From Rhodococcus sp. (in: high G+C Gram-positive bacteria) (GTDB lineage Bacteria > Actinomycetota > Actinomycetes > Mycobacteriales > Mycobacteriaceae), in NCBI GenBank assembly GCA_012514505.1, contig JAAZAD010000396.1:1-64000 (forward strand): a DNA stretch of 64,000 nt, read 5' to 3'. The translations under genes were made by a program, and so were the position numbers. Shown here one piece after another: positions 34,089 through 43,698 of the stretch; positions within the stretch are counted from its first letter, which is position 1, and every line of letters begins with the position of its first letter. Under the pieces are notes generated by a model that saw nothing but the letters and a program-made list of their open reading frames with translations, was not told where the DNA came from and searched no databases.

Positions 34089-35179
34089 GAGGTGGTGGCG
34101 CCGGGGCCGGGATGTGCGACGAACCAGGTCGGCGCACGGTGTCCGGCACGGACGACGTCAGCACACACGCCATCGGCGACGCGGTAGGCATCGTCCGAAC
34201 CCACGAGCGCAATGACGCATCCACCGAAGCCACCTCCGGTCATACGCGCCCCCAACGCCCCGTATCGGACAGCAGATTCGGCGATCAGATCGATGAGGGG
34301 TGTCGTGATCTCGAAGTCGTCGCGCATCGAGGCATGCGATCGATTCATGAATTCGCCGACAGACCTGAACTCACCAGCAGACAACGCGGCAGCGCAGTCG
34401 AGAACACGCCGATTCTCGGTGAGCACGTGCCGCACCCTCCGCCGGTCCGTACCGTCCTCGACACGAGTGAGCGTCTGCTCGATGTTCGCGTCCTGAAGCC
34501 GACGCAGCGAATCGATACCCAGGGCATGTGCTGCCCTGCTGCACGTTTCACGGCGTGATGCGTACTCCCCCGTGGAATGGGAATGCGTCGCATGGGAATT
34601 GATCACCACCAACGAAAGGCCACTGGCTTCCAGGTCGAAACCCACGGAGGTGACTTCGAGAGATTCGCAATCGATCAGTAGTGCGCGATCGACTTCTCCG
34701 TACAACGATGCGATCTGATCCATGAGCCCGGTGGACGCGCCGACGAAGTCGTTCTCACCACTCTGTGCAATACGTGCGAGGTCCAATCGATTCAGCCGCG
34801 TTCCGGTCGCCGCGTTCATCGCAAGGAGAACGGCACATTCGAGCGCCGCCGACGACGCCAAGCCTGCCCCGATCGGAACCTGACTGTTCACCGTCATCGT
34901 TCCACCGAGCACTGGATACCCCGCCGACGCGAGCGCCCACAACGAACCTGCCGGGTACGCCGACCAACCGCCGACGTCACCGGGTTGCGCACCGATGTCG
35001 AACGAAGTTCCTGCTCCCTCTTGTTCGCTGGACAGAGTGACGGTGTTCGAACCGTCGGGGTCGAAGTGCACCGTGGTCTGCTGGGTCAACGCGATCGGGA
35101 GTGCGTATCCGTTGTTGTAATCGGTGTGTTCGCCGATCAGGTTGATCCGTCCCGGTGCGCGAGCGGTCACGCGGTTCAC
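34073..35179 (-). CDS. galK: Galactokinase
   Basis: APGRINLIGEHTDYNNGYALP; PIGAGLASSAALECA; MTGGGFGGCVIAL; GTG start. Confidence 0.95.
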   Translation of the reverse strand: MNRVTARAPGRINLIGEHTDYNNGYALPIALTQQTTVHFDPDGSNTVTLSSEQEGAGTSFDIGAQPGDVGGWSAYPAGSLWALASAGYPVLGGTMTVNSQVPIGAGLASSAALECAVLLAMNAATGTRLNRLDLARIAQSGENDFVGASTGLMDQIASLYGEVDRALLIDCESLEVTSVGFDLEASGLSLVVINSHATHSHSTGEYASRRETCSRAAHALGIDSLRRLQDANIEQTLTRVEDGTDRRRVRHVLTENRRVLDCAAALSAGEFRSVGEFMNRSHASMRDDFEITTPLIDLIAESAVRYGALGARMTGGGFGGCVIALVGSDDAYRVADGVCADVVRAGHRAPTWFVAHPGPGATTSPVSG

Positions 35180-36276
35180 GTCGCCACCGAATTCAAGAAC
35201 TCCGCCGTCGCCTCGGGTGTGACGTCCGTGATGTAGGCGTCCATAGCGGATTCCGATCCCGCGAGATACTTGAGCTTGGACGCCGAACGCCGAATCGACA
35301 TGAGTTCGATGTGGAAGTAGCCGTGCTCCTGGATTCCGTGGGCACGATATTGATGCAGCGCCGAAATATACGGCAGCGGAGTGGAATAGAGGCGGTCGAA
35401 TCGGCCGAGTACGTCGAGGTACATCGAGGTCAGGTCGTCGAGTTCTCTCTCCGACAAGTCCGTGAGATTGTGTACGTGACGGTTGGGGTAGATGTGGACC
35501 TCGACCGGCCAACGCGCCGCGAAAGGCACGAACGCCGTGAAGTGCTCGTTCGACGCGATGATCCTCACTTGTTCGCCGATCTCGCGAGCCAGGAGATCCG
35601 CGAACAAGTTTCGACCTGCGGCGCGGGCGGTAAATGCCTCGGCCTGACCCAACATCGCCGCCGTCCGCGGGGTCGGAAACGGATAGCCGTAAATCTGACC
35701 GTGTGGATGCGAGAGCGTCACCCCGATCTCTTCGCCGCGGTTCTCGAAGCAGAACACCTGCTCGATCCCGTCCAGGTCGAGCAGCGCTGCGGTCCGCTGA
35801 CGCCACACATCGACGACGAGCCGAGCGTGATCATGACTCAGTTCAGCGAACGATATCGAGTGATCGCTCGAGAAACAGATGACCTCGCACCGACCGACCC
35901 CCGGAGCGTGGAGATCACCTTTCATCGGGCCCGCCGGCGCCGTGGGAGCGCCCGCTCCAGCTCCCGACAAACTCGGAAAACGGTTCTCGAACACGACCAC
36001 GTCGTAGTCGCTTGCCGGCACCTCGCTCGAATCACCTCGCGGCGAAGGACACAGCGGGCACCTGTCCGCCGGCGGGTTGTACGTCCGATCCTGCCGAAGA
36101 GCTGCGATGGTTACCCAGTCGCCGGTGGCCCTGTCGTAGCGAATCTCCGTGCGCCTCCCGTCGGCGCGCTTCGGCAACGGCCTCACATCGGGAACCGGCC
36201 GGATGGTGTGACCGGGCAGGGCATAGAACCTGACGTCCCGGCCGTCCGCGAGCGTGCTCAGAATCGGTTGGTCCAC
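35176..36276 (-). CDS. galT: Galactose-1-phosphate uridylyltransferase
   Basis: CFENRGEEIGVTLSHPHGQIYGYPF active-site HPH. Confidence 0.96.
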   Translation of the reverse strand: MDQPILSTLADGRDVRFYALPGHTIRPVPDVRPLPKRADGRRTEIRYDRATGDWVTIAALRQDRTYNPPADRCPLCPSPRGDSSEVPASDYDVVVFENRFPSLSGAGAGAPTAPAGPMKGDLHAPGVGRCEVICFSSDHSISFAELSHDHARLVVDVWRQRTAALLDLDGIEQVFCFENRGEEIGVTLSHPHGQIYGYPFPTPRTAAMLGQAEAFTARAAGRNLFADLLAREIGEQVRIIASNEHFTAFVPFAARWPVEVHIYPNRHVHNLTDLSERELDDLTSMYLDVLGRFDRLYSTPLPYISALHQYRAHGIQEHGYFHIELMSIRRSASKLKYLAGSESAMDAYITDVTPEATAEFLNSVAT

Positions 36277-36300
36277 AGGGGTTCCTTCTCGGGTGCGCCG

Positions 36301-36642
36301 TCAAGCAGCGAGGAGGGTCACTCCGCTCCTGACGGGCTTGCGGTGGTGATTCATGCGCCGGACCGAACGGACCAGCAAGTGCTCTACCTGCAAGTCGAGA
36401 GCGCCACACACGGACCGCAGAATTTCCGACGACGGCTCCTTCTTTCCGCGTTCGATCTCGGACAGATACTGCTTGGACATGCCGACGCTGCGGGCCACGT
36501 CGTCGAGACTGCGGTCCTGGTCGAGGCGCTCCTCACGCAGAACCTTTCCGTACACCTCACGCACGAGCGGCGCAGCCTCGGTGGCCTGCTCGGTCTCGGT
36601 CGAACCACCGACGACGAGGGTCAATCCACGACGAGTGTCCAT
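36301..36642 (-). CDS. XRE-family regulator, PopR/ClgR-like, ending ...LLAA
   Basis: LREERLDQDRSLDDVARSVGMSKQYLSEIERGKKEPSSEILRSVCGALDL; C-terminus SGVTLLAA. Confidence 0.85.
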   Translation of the reverse strand: MDTRRGLTLVVGGSTETEQATEAAPLVREVYGKVLREERLDQDRSLDDVARSVGMSKQYLSEIERGKKEPSSEILRSVCGALDLQVEHLLVRSVRRMNHHRKPVRSGVTLLAA

Positions 36643-36724
36643 AGGCTGATTCTCGCACCGGCGGGATCGATCGGTCAGGCTGTTCACCGAGAGCGGATCA
36701 ATAGTCGACACGGCGGACCACCGT

Positions 36725-36745
36725 GGCAGTGCGCCCAGCACTGCC
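36725..36745. promoter_or_regulatory. Inverted repeat GGCAGTGC-GCCCA-GCACTGCC
   Basis: Perfect 8-5-8 dyad in the popR-like/marR intergenic region. Confidence 0.7.
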
Positions 36746-36761
36746 GTGGGATGATCGGAGC

Positions 36762-37292
36762 ATGGCATCGTCACCGCTTCCACTGGACCCGATCGAAGAG
36801 GCCCATCGGCAGTGGACGACGCACGGTTGGGGTGCTGTCGCCGACGGCATGGCAGCCGTCACGTCGGTGATGCGCGCGCAGCAGATCTACATGGCGCGCG
36901 TGGAAGAGGTTCTCAAACCCGTCGGGCTCACGTTCGCGCGCTACGAGTTGCTGACCTTGCTCACCTTCACCCGGACGGGTGCGCTCCCGATGGCGAAGGC
37001 GAGCGCCCGCCTTCAGGTTCACCCGACAAGTGTGACCAACGCAGTCGACAGGCTCGAGGCCGCATCGTTGGTGAAACGGGTGCCGCATCCGAGTGATCGG
37101 CGGACCACTCTCATCGAGATCACGGAGGCGGGTCGCACGCTCGCAACCTCTTCGACCGAACTTCTCAACGAGCAGGTGTTCGCACAGCCCGGACTCGCGG
37201 AAGACGACATCGAACGGCTGGTGAAGATCTTGACGCAGCTGCGGCGCACCGCCGGTGATTTCGACACCGGCGATGCGCCGACAAGATGGTGA
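36762..37292 (+). CDS. MarR-family transcriptional regulator
   Basis: KASARLQVHPTSVTNAVDRLEAASLVKRVPHPSDRRTTLIEITEAG. Confidence 0.92.
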   Translation: MASSPLPLDPIEEAHRQWTTHGWGAVADGMAAVTSVMRAQQIYMARVEEVLKPVGLTFARYELLTLLTFTRTGALPMAKASARLQVHPTSVTNAVDRLEAASLVKRVPHPSDRRTTLIEITEAGRTLATSSTELLNEQVFAQPGLAEDDIERLVKILTQLRRTAGDFDTGDAPTRW

Positions 37293-37305
37293 CCGTGCTC
37301 AGCTG

Positions 37306-38082
37306 CTAGCGGTGCTTGAAGTCCGGCGTCCGCTTCTCGACGAACGCCGCCATCCCCTCACTCTGATCTTCGGTGGCGAATGCGGAGTGGAACACCCTCC
37401 GCTCGAATCGAATCCCCTCGTTCAGGGTGGTCTCGAACGACCGGTTGACCGCTTCCTTCGCCATCATCGCAATCGGCATGGACATCTCGGCGATGGTGGT
37501 TGCCGTCTTCAGTGCATCGTCGAGAAGATCGGCGGCCGGCACGACCCGTGACACGAGACCAGCGCGCTCCGCTTCTTCCGCGTCCATGTTCCGGCCGGTC
37601 AGGCACATTTCCATGGCCTTCGCCTTGCCCACGGCACGCGTGAGCCGCTGCGAGCCACCGATACCGGGGATGACACCGAGCTTGATCTCGGGCTGACCGA
37701 ACTTCGCGGTATCCGCCGCAAGCAGGACGTCGCAGAGCATCGCCAGCTCGCAGCCACCACCCAGTGCGTAGCCGGCAACCGCCGCGATCGTGGGCTTGCG
37801 CGCTTGCGCGAGCCGATCCCAGGCCGCGAAGAAGTCGCTCAGGTACATCTCCATGTACGTCTTGGGCTGCATCTCCTTGATGTCCGCGCCGGCAGCGAAC
37901 GCGCGCTCCGATCCGGTGACCAGAATCGCGCCGATTCCGTCGTCGGCCTCGAGTTCGTCGACAGCGGAGACGACCTCGCGCATCAGCTCGGAGTTCAACG
38001 CGTTGAGCGCCTTCGGACGGTTCAGCGTGATGACGCCGACGCGCCCCTTACGCTCGAGCAGGATGGTGTTGAACTCGCTCAC
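37306..38082 (-). CDS. Enoyl-CoA hydratase
   Basis: Crotonase fold: [39 protein letters not shown]. Confidence 0.94.
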   Translation of the reverse strand: MSEFNTILLERKGRVGVITLNRPKALNALNSELMREVVSAVDELEADDGIGAILVTGSERAFAAGADIKEMQPKTYMEMYLSDFFAAWDRLAQARKPTIAAVAGYALGGGCELAMLCDVLLAADTAKFGQPEIKLGVIPGIGGSQRLTRAVGKAKAMEMCLTGRNMDAEEAERAGLVSRVVPAADLLDDALKTATTIAEMSMPIAMMAKEAVNRSFETTLNEGIRFERRVFHSAFATEDQSEGMAAFVEKRTPDFKHR

Positions 38083-38990
38083 TTTTCTCCCTCACTGGAC
38101 TTGTTCCCGGAACGGCTGCGGATGTCCTCGATTATCGCGGAGAAGTCCTGGCCTCCCGACCCTGCCTCGTTGAACTTCCCGTACAGCTCTGCAGCACGCA
38201 AACCCAGTTCGGCGTCTACTCCGTTGGCGCGCAGCGCGTTGGTGGCCAAGCCGAGGTCCTTGTCCATGAGAGCAACGGCGAATCCTGGCTGGTAGTCCCG
38301 GTTCGCCGGGCTGGTCGGCACCGGCCCCGGAACGGGGCAGTTGGTGGTGAGCGCCCAGCATTGCCCGGATGCGTTGGAGGCGACGTCGAACAGGGCCTGA
38401 TTGCTCAGACCGAGCTTCTCCCCCAGCACGAACGCCTCGCTGACGGCAATCATCGAGACTCCGAGGATCATGTTGTTGCAGATCTTCGCGGCCTGCCCGA
38501 CTCCCGAATCACCGCAATGAACCACCTTGCGACCCATCACGTCCAACAAGGGCTTCGCCGCTTCGAAGTCCTCCGCAGATCCGCCGACCATGAACGCCAG
38601 CGTGCCGGCGGTGGCACCGACGACGCCGCCCGACACGGGCGCGTCCACGGCTCTGTGTCCGGCCTCGATGGCGCGCTTGTGCGCTTCTCGCGCATCCTCG
38701 ACGTCGATGGTGGAGCTGTCGATGAACAACGACCCTGCCTTGGCCACGGGCAGAATCTCGTCGTACAGCCCGAGGACGTGCTTGCCGCTCGGCAGCATCG
38801 TGATCACCACGTCGACATCGGCAACGGCAGCTACTGCCGAATCAGCAATGGTGAGCCCATCTTTGGTGGCCTGCTCCAGAGCTTCGGGGGCCAGGTCGAA
38901 TCCCGTGACCTCGAGTCCTGATGCCACCAGATTGGCTGCCATCGGACCGCCCATGTGTCCGAGACCGAGAAACGCAACTTTAGTACTCAT
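38079..38990 (-). CDS. mmsB: 3-hydroxyisobutyrate dehydrogenase
   Basis: [38 protein letters not shown]. Confidence 0.94.
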   Translation of the reverse strand: MSTKVAFLGLGHMGGPMAANLVASGLEVTGFDLAPEALEQATKDGLTIADSAVAAVADVDVVITMLPSGKHVLGLYDEILPVAKAGSLFIDSSTIDVEDAREAHKRAIEAGHRAVDAPVSGGVVGATAGTLAFMVGGSAEDFEAAKPLLDVMGRKVVHCGDSGVGQAAKICNNMILGVSMIAVSEAFVLGEKLGLSNQALFDVASNASGQCWALTTNCPVPGPVPTSPANRDYQPGFAVALMDKDLGLATNALRANGVDAELGLRAAELYGKFNEAGSGGQDFSAIIEDIRSRSGNKSSEGEK

Positions 38991-40075
38991 GATCGTCCTT
39001 CCTGTGCGCCGCCGACCTGCGCCGCATACGTCTGTGACAGGCCAAGTTCCCGATCTCCGAGTGGCGCGAAATACGACTCCACCTGTTCGGCATCGACGTC
39101 CGACAATTGTGCCGGCGACCATTGGGGATTGCGGTCCTTCTCGACTACCTGGGCACGAATGCCCTCGACCAGGTCGTGCGAGCGAAGCGACGCCGTCGAC
39201 ACCCGGAACTCCTGGTCCAGCACCGCCTCGAGGCTCTCGAGTTCACGAGCCTGGCGCAGCGCCCGGAGGGTGACCGTGACGGCCGTCGGCGACTTGCCGA
39301 GAATCTGCTCCGCAGCCTTCTCCGCCTCCGCCACCCCGCTGCTGCGCAGCCGCGAGACGATCTGGGGAACTGTTTCGGCCGAATACGCAGCGTCGATCCA
39401 ACTCTGCTGTGCGATCAACTCCGACACCGGTGCGGGCTGCGCGAACGCCGTCAGTGCTTCGTCCACGGAGGTGCGTGCCACCGCGTCCACGAACTCGTCC
39501 AGCTTGTCCGACGGCACGAAGTGGTCCGCGAACCCGCAGGCAATCGCATCGCCGGCGCTGAGCCGTGCTGTCGTCAGTGCGATGTGTGTGCCGAGTTCAC
39601 CGGGTGCACGCGAAAGCAGATAGGTGCCGCCGACATCCGGGACGAAACCGATACCGGTCTCCGGCATACCGACCATGGAACGTTCGGTGACCACTCGGAC
39701 ACTTCCGTGTGCCGAGACACCCACTCCTCCGCCCATCACGATGCCGTCCATCAATGCGATGTACGGCTTGCCGTAATTGGCGATGGCGGCGTTGAGGATG
39801 TACTCGTCGCGCCAGAAATCCAGCGATCCGGTACCGCCGTCCTTGGCGTCGTTGTAGATCGACACGATATCGCCGCCGGCACACAGACCGCGCTCACCTG
39901 CTCCGGCGAGTACGACGGCACGTACGTCGTCGTCACCTGACCATTCCAGGAGGGCTGCGGCGATCTGCTGCACCATCGAATGATTGAGTGCGTTGATCGA
40001 TTTGGGGCGATTGAGGGTGATCCGGCCGAGGCCGTCACGCTTCTCGATGAGAACCTCTGGCTCGATCCCGGTCAT
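38987..40075 (-). CDS. 3-hydroxyisobutyryl-CoA hydrolase
   Basis: LNRPKSINALNHSMV; CAGGDIVSIYND; MGGGVGVSAHGSVRVVTERS. Confidence 0.92.
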   Translation of the reverse strand: MTGIEPEVLIEKRDGLGRITLNRPKSINALNHSMVQQIAAALLEWSGDDDVRAVVLAGAGERGLCAGGDIVSIYNDAKDGGTGSLDFWRDEYILNAAIANYGKPYIALMDGIVMGGGVGVSAHGSVRVVTERSMVGMPETGIGFVPDVGGTYLLSRAPGELGTHIALTTARLSAGDAIACGFADHFVPSDKLDEFVDAVARTSVDEALTAFAQPAPVSELIAQQSWIDAAYSAETVPQIVSRLRSSGVAEAEKAAEQILGKSPTAVTVTLRALRQARELESLEAVLDQEFRVSTASLRSHDLVEGIRAQVVEKDRNPQWSPAQLSDVDAEQVESYFAPLGDRELGLSQTYAAQVGGAQEGRS

Positions 40076-41238
40076 GCTGCTCCTCTTCCGCCGGCGCTCT
40101 TCGCCGCCGACACCACGCTGCGGGCGATCACCACACGCATGATCTCGTTGCTGCCTTCGAGGATCTGGTGCACACGCAGATCCCGGACGATCTTCTCGAT
40201 CCCGTACTCGGCAAGATAACCGTATCCGCCGTGCATTTGCAGCGCCTTGTTCGCAACATCGAAGCCCGTGTCGGTTCCGAACCGTTTTGCCATGGCACAC
40301 AGTTCCACGACATCGGGGGCACCGTCGTCCAGCGCTGCGGCCGCTCGCCACAGCAACGTCCGCGCCGCTTCGAGTTCGGTTCTCATATCGGCGAGTTGAA
40401 ACTGGAGTGCCTGTGACTCGATCAGAGCGGACCCGAAAGCCTTGCGGTCCAGCAGATACGCAGCTGCCATGTCGAGAGCAGCTTGGGCCCCTCCAACGGA
40501 GCAGGCGGCAATGTTGAGCCGCCCGCCATTGAGTCCGGACATGGCGATCCGGAACCCGCCGCCCAGCTCACCGAGAAGGTTCGCGGCCGGAATCCGGACA
40601 TCCTCCAGGATCACCTGACGGGTGGGTTGGGCATTCCACCCCATCTTCTCCTCGTTGGCACCGAAGGACAGGCCGGGCGCATCCTTCGGCACGATGAACG
40701 CCGAGATTCCTTTGGGACCTGTATCCCCGGTACGAGCCATCACGACGTACACATCGGAGGTGCCTGCACCGGAGATGAACTGCTTGACCCCGTTGAGCAC
40801 GTACTCGTCACCGTCGGCGACGGCCTTGGTACTCAGTGCCGAAGCGTCGCTTCCCGCACCGGGTTCGGTGAGGCAGTAGCTACCCAACTGATCCATCGAG
40901 CACAGTCCGGGGACCCAGGTGTGCCGTTGCTCCTCGCTGCCGAACCTGTCGATCATCCACGCCACCATGTTGTGGATGGAGATGTAGGCGGCGATCGACG
41001 GATCGCCCTTCGCGAGCTCTTCGAAGATCCTGGCGGCGTCGACGCGGCTCAGACCGGAACCACCCACGTCTTCGCGAATGTAGATGCCGCCCATGCCCGT
41101 CGATGCCGCCTTACGGAGAACGTCTACCGGGAAATGTTTGGTCCGATCCCATTCGACGGCATTCGGCGTGAGATGCTCGGCCGCGAAGTCACGGGCCGTG
41201 TCGCGTATCGCCCGCTCGTCATCGGTCAAGGTGAACAT
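40072..41238 (-). CDS. Acyl-CoA dehydrogenase (likely isobutyryl-CoA dehydrogenase)
   Basis: SYCLTEPGAGSDASAL; MHGGYGYLAEYGIEKIVRDLRVHQILEGSNEIMR. Confidence 0.94.
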   Translation of the reverse strand: MFTLTDDERAIRDTARDFAAEHLTPNAVEWDRTKHFPVDVLRKAASTGMGGIYIREDVGGSGLSRVDAARIFEELAKGDPSIAAYISIHNMVAWMIDRFGSEEQRHTWVPGLCSMDQLGSYCLTEPGAGSDASALSTKAVADGDEYVLNGVKQFISGAGTSDVYVVMARTGDTGPKGISAFIVPKDAPGLSFGANEEKMGWNAQPTRQVILEDVRIPAANLLGELGGGFRIAMSGLNGGRLNIAACSVGGAQAALDMAAAYLLDRKAFGSALIESQALQFQLADMRTELEAARTLLWRAAAALDDGAPDVVELCAMAKRFGTDTGFDVANKALQMHGGYGYLAEYGIEKIVRDLRVHQILEGSNEIMRVVIARSVVSAAKSAGGRGAA

Positions 41239-41249
41239 GTGGGATCCGA

Positions 41250-42752
<1,503 letters not shown>

Positions 42753-42906
42753 GATGCAACCTGTCCTTGCTCGGTGATGTGTGGGCCGCCGCGACGTGAA
42801 CACAGGGTTGTGAGCGAAGGCGACCACTTCTATCGCCCATCCTATAGTTGGATGTCCATGTATGTCTACGGTCACATCCAAACGCCCAGCTCAGAAGTTC
42901 GACTCG

Positions 42907-43698
42907 TCAGAGAAGCCGGCGGTACAGACCCTTCAACTCGCGGATCGCTTCCTCGAGCTGATGCTCGTCCTCGCACATGGAACGGAACGCCCGCCGCAAC
43001 AGCCCTGGGTCCAGGTCGTCGATGGCAGGTCGCGCCTCCGGACGCGGCAACGAGGGCAACCGGGCACGGTCACCGAACCAGTCGGCCCAGTCGAGGTTCA
43101 TCGGGTCGCCGGGCGCCCCTTCGGGGTCGGCGACGCTCTCGATCAGCGCATCGAGGTCCACACCTCGCAGAGTGAGTATCTGCAGCGGATCCTCGTCGAT
43201 GCGCTCGGCCATCAGATAGGCGAGTGCCGCGGCGTGCTTGCAGGGCCACCCCACATCGGGGCAGGTGCAGTCGAACTGCAGATCGGACGGACCCGACGGC
43301 AGCAGAGCCGGCCCGAGGAACTGCGGCACCTTTCCGCCTGCCAGCGTGGACAGACTGCCTGGCGCTTTCCGCACTTGCTCCGTGAGCGCAGCGATCCGGG
43401 TCTCGTCGAGCGTCGGGACGAGGACCGTGGCCGTGAACGGGTGAATCTGACTGCCCTGCACCTCCCCCGACACCAGGCCGGCGCCGATCTCGAGCGACAG
43501 CACCTGACCCGATCGTGCGTAACTGCGGCCACGCGCCATCCGGCCCTTGTCGGCGATCAGGTCGATGATGGCGACGAACTCGCGACCCCACCAACTCCTG
43601 CCGAATCCGCCGCGACGCGACTGCGCAGCCAACCCACCCTTCACCGGTCGCCGCTTGCCGAACTGCTCGAAGTACGGACCGGGTTCTCTCGGGTTCAT
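42907..43698 (-). CDS. SWIM zinc-finger protein
   Basis: FDCTCPDVGWPCKHAAALAYLMAERIDEDPLQI (CxCxnCxH). Confidence 0.9.
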   Translation of the reverse strand: MNPREPGPYFEQFGKRRPVKGGLAAQSRRGGFGRSWWGREFVAIIDLIADKGRMARGRSYARSGQVLSLEIGAGLVSGEVQGSQIHPFTATVLVPTLDETRIAALTEQVRKAPGSLSTLAGGKVPQFLGPALLPSGPSDLQFDCTCPDVGWPCKHAAALAYLMAERIDEDPLQILTLRGVDLDALIESVADPEGAPGDPMNLDWADWFGDRARLPSLPRPEARPAIDDLDPGLLRRAFRSMCEDEHQLEEAIRELKGLYRRLL

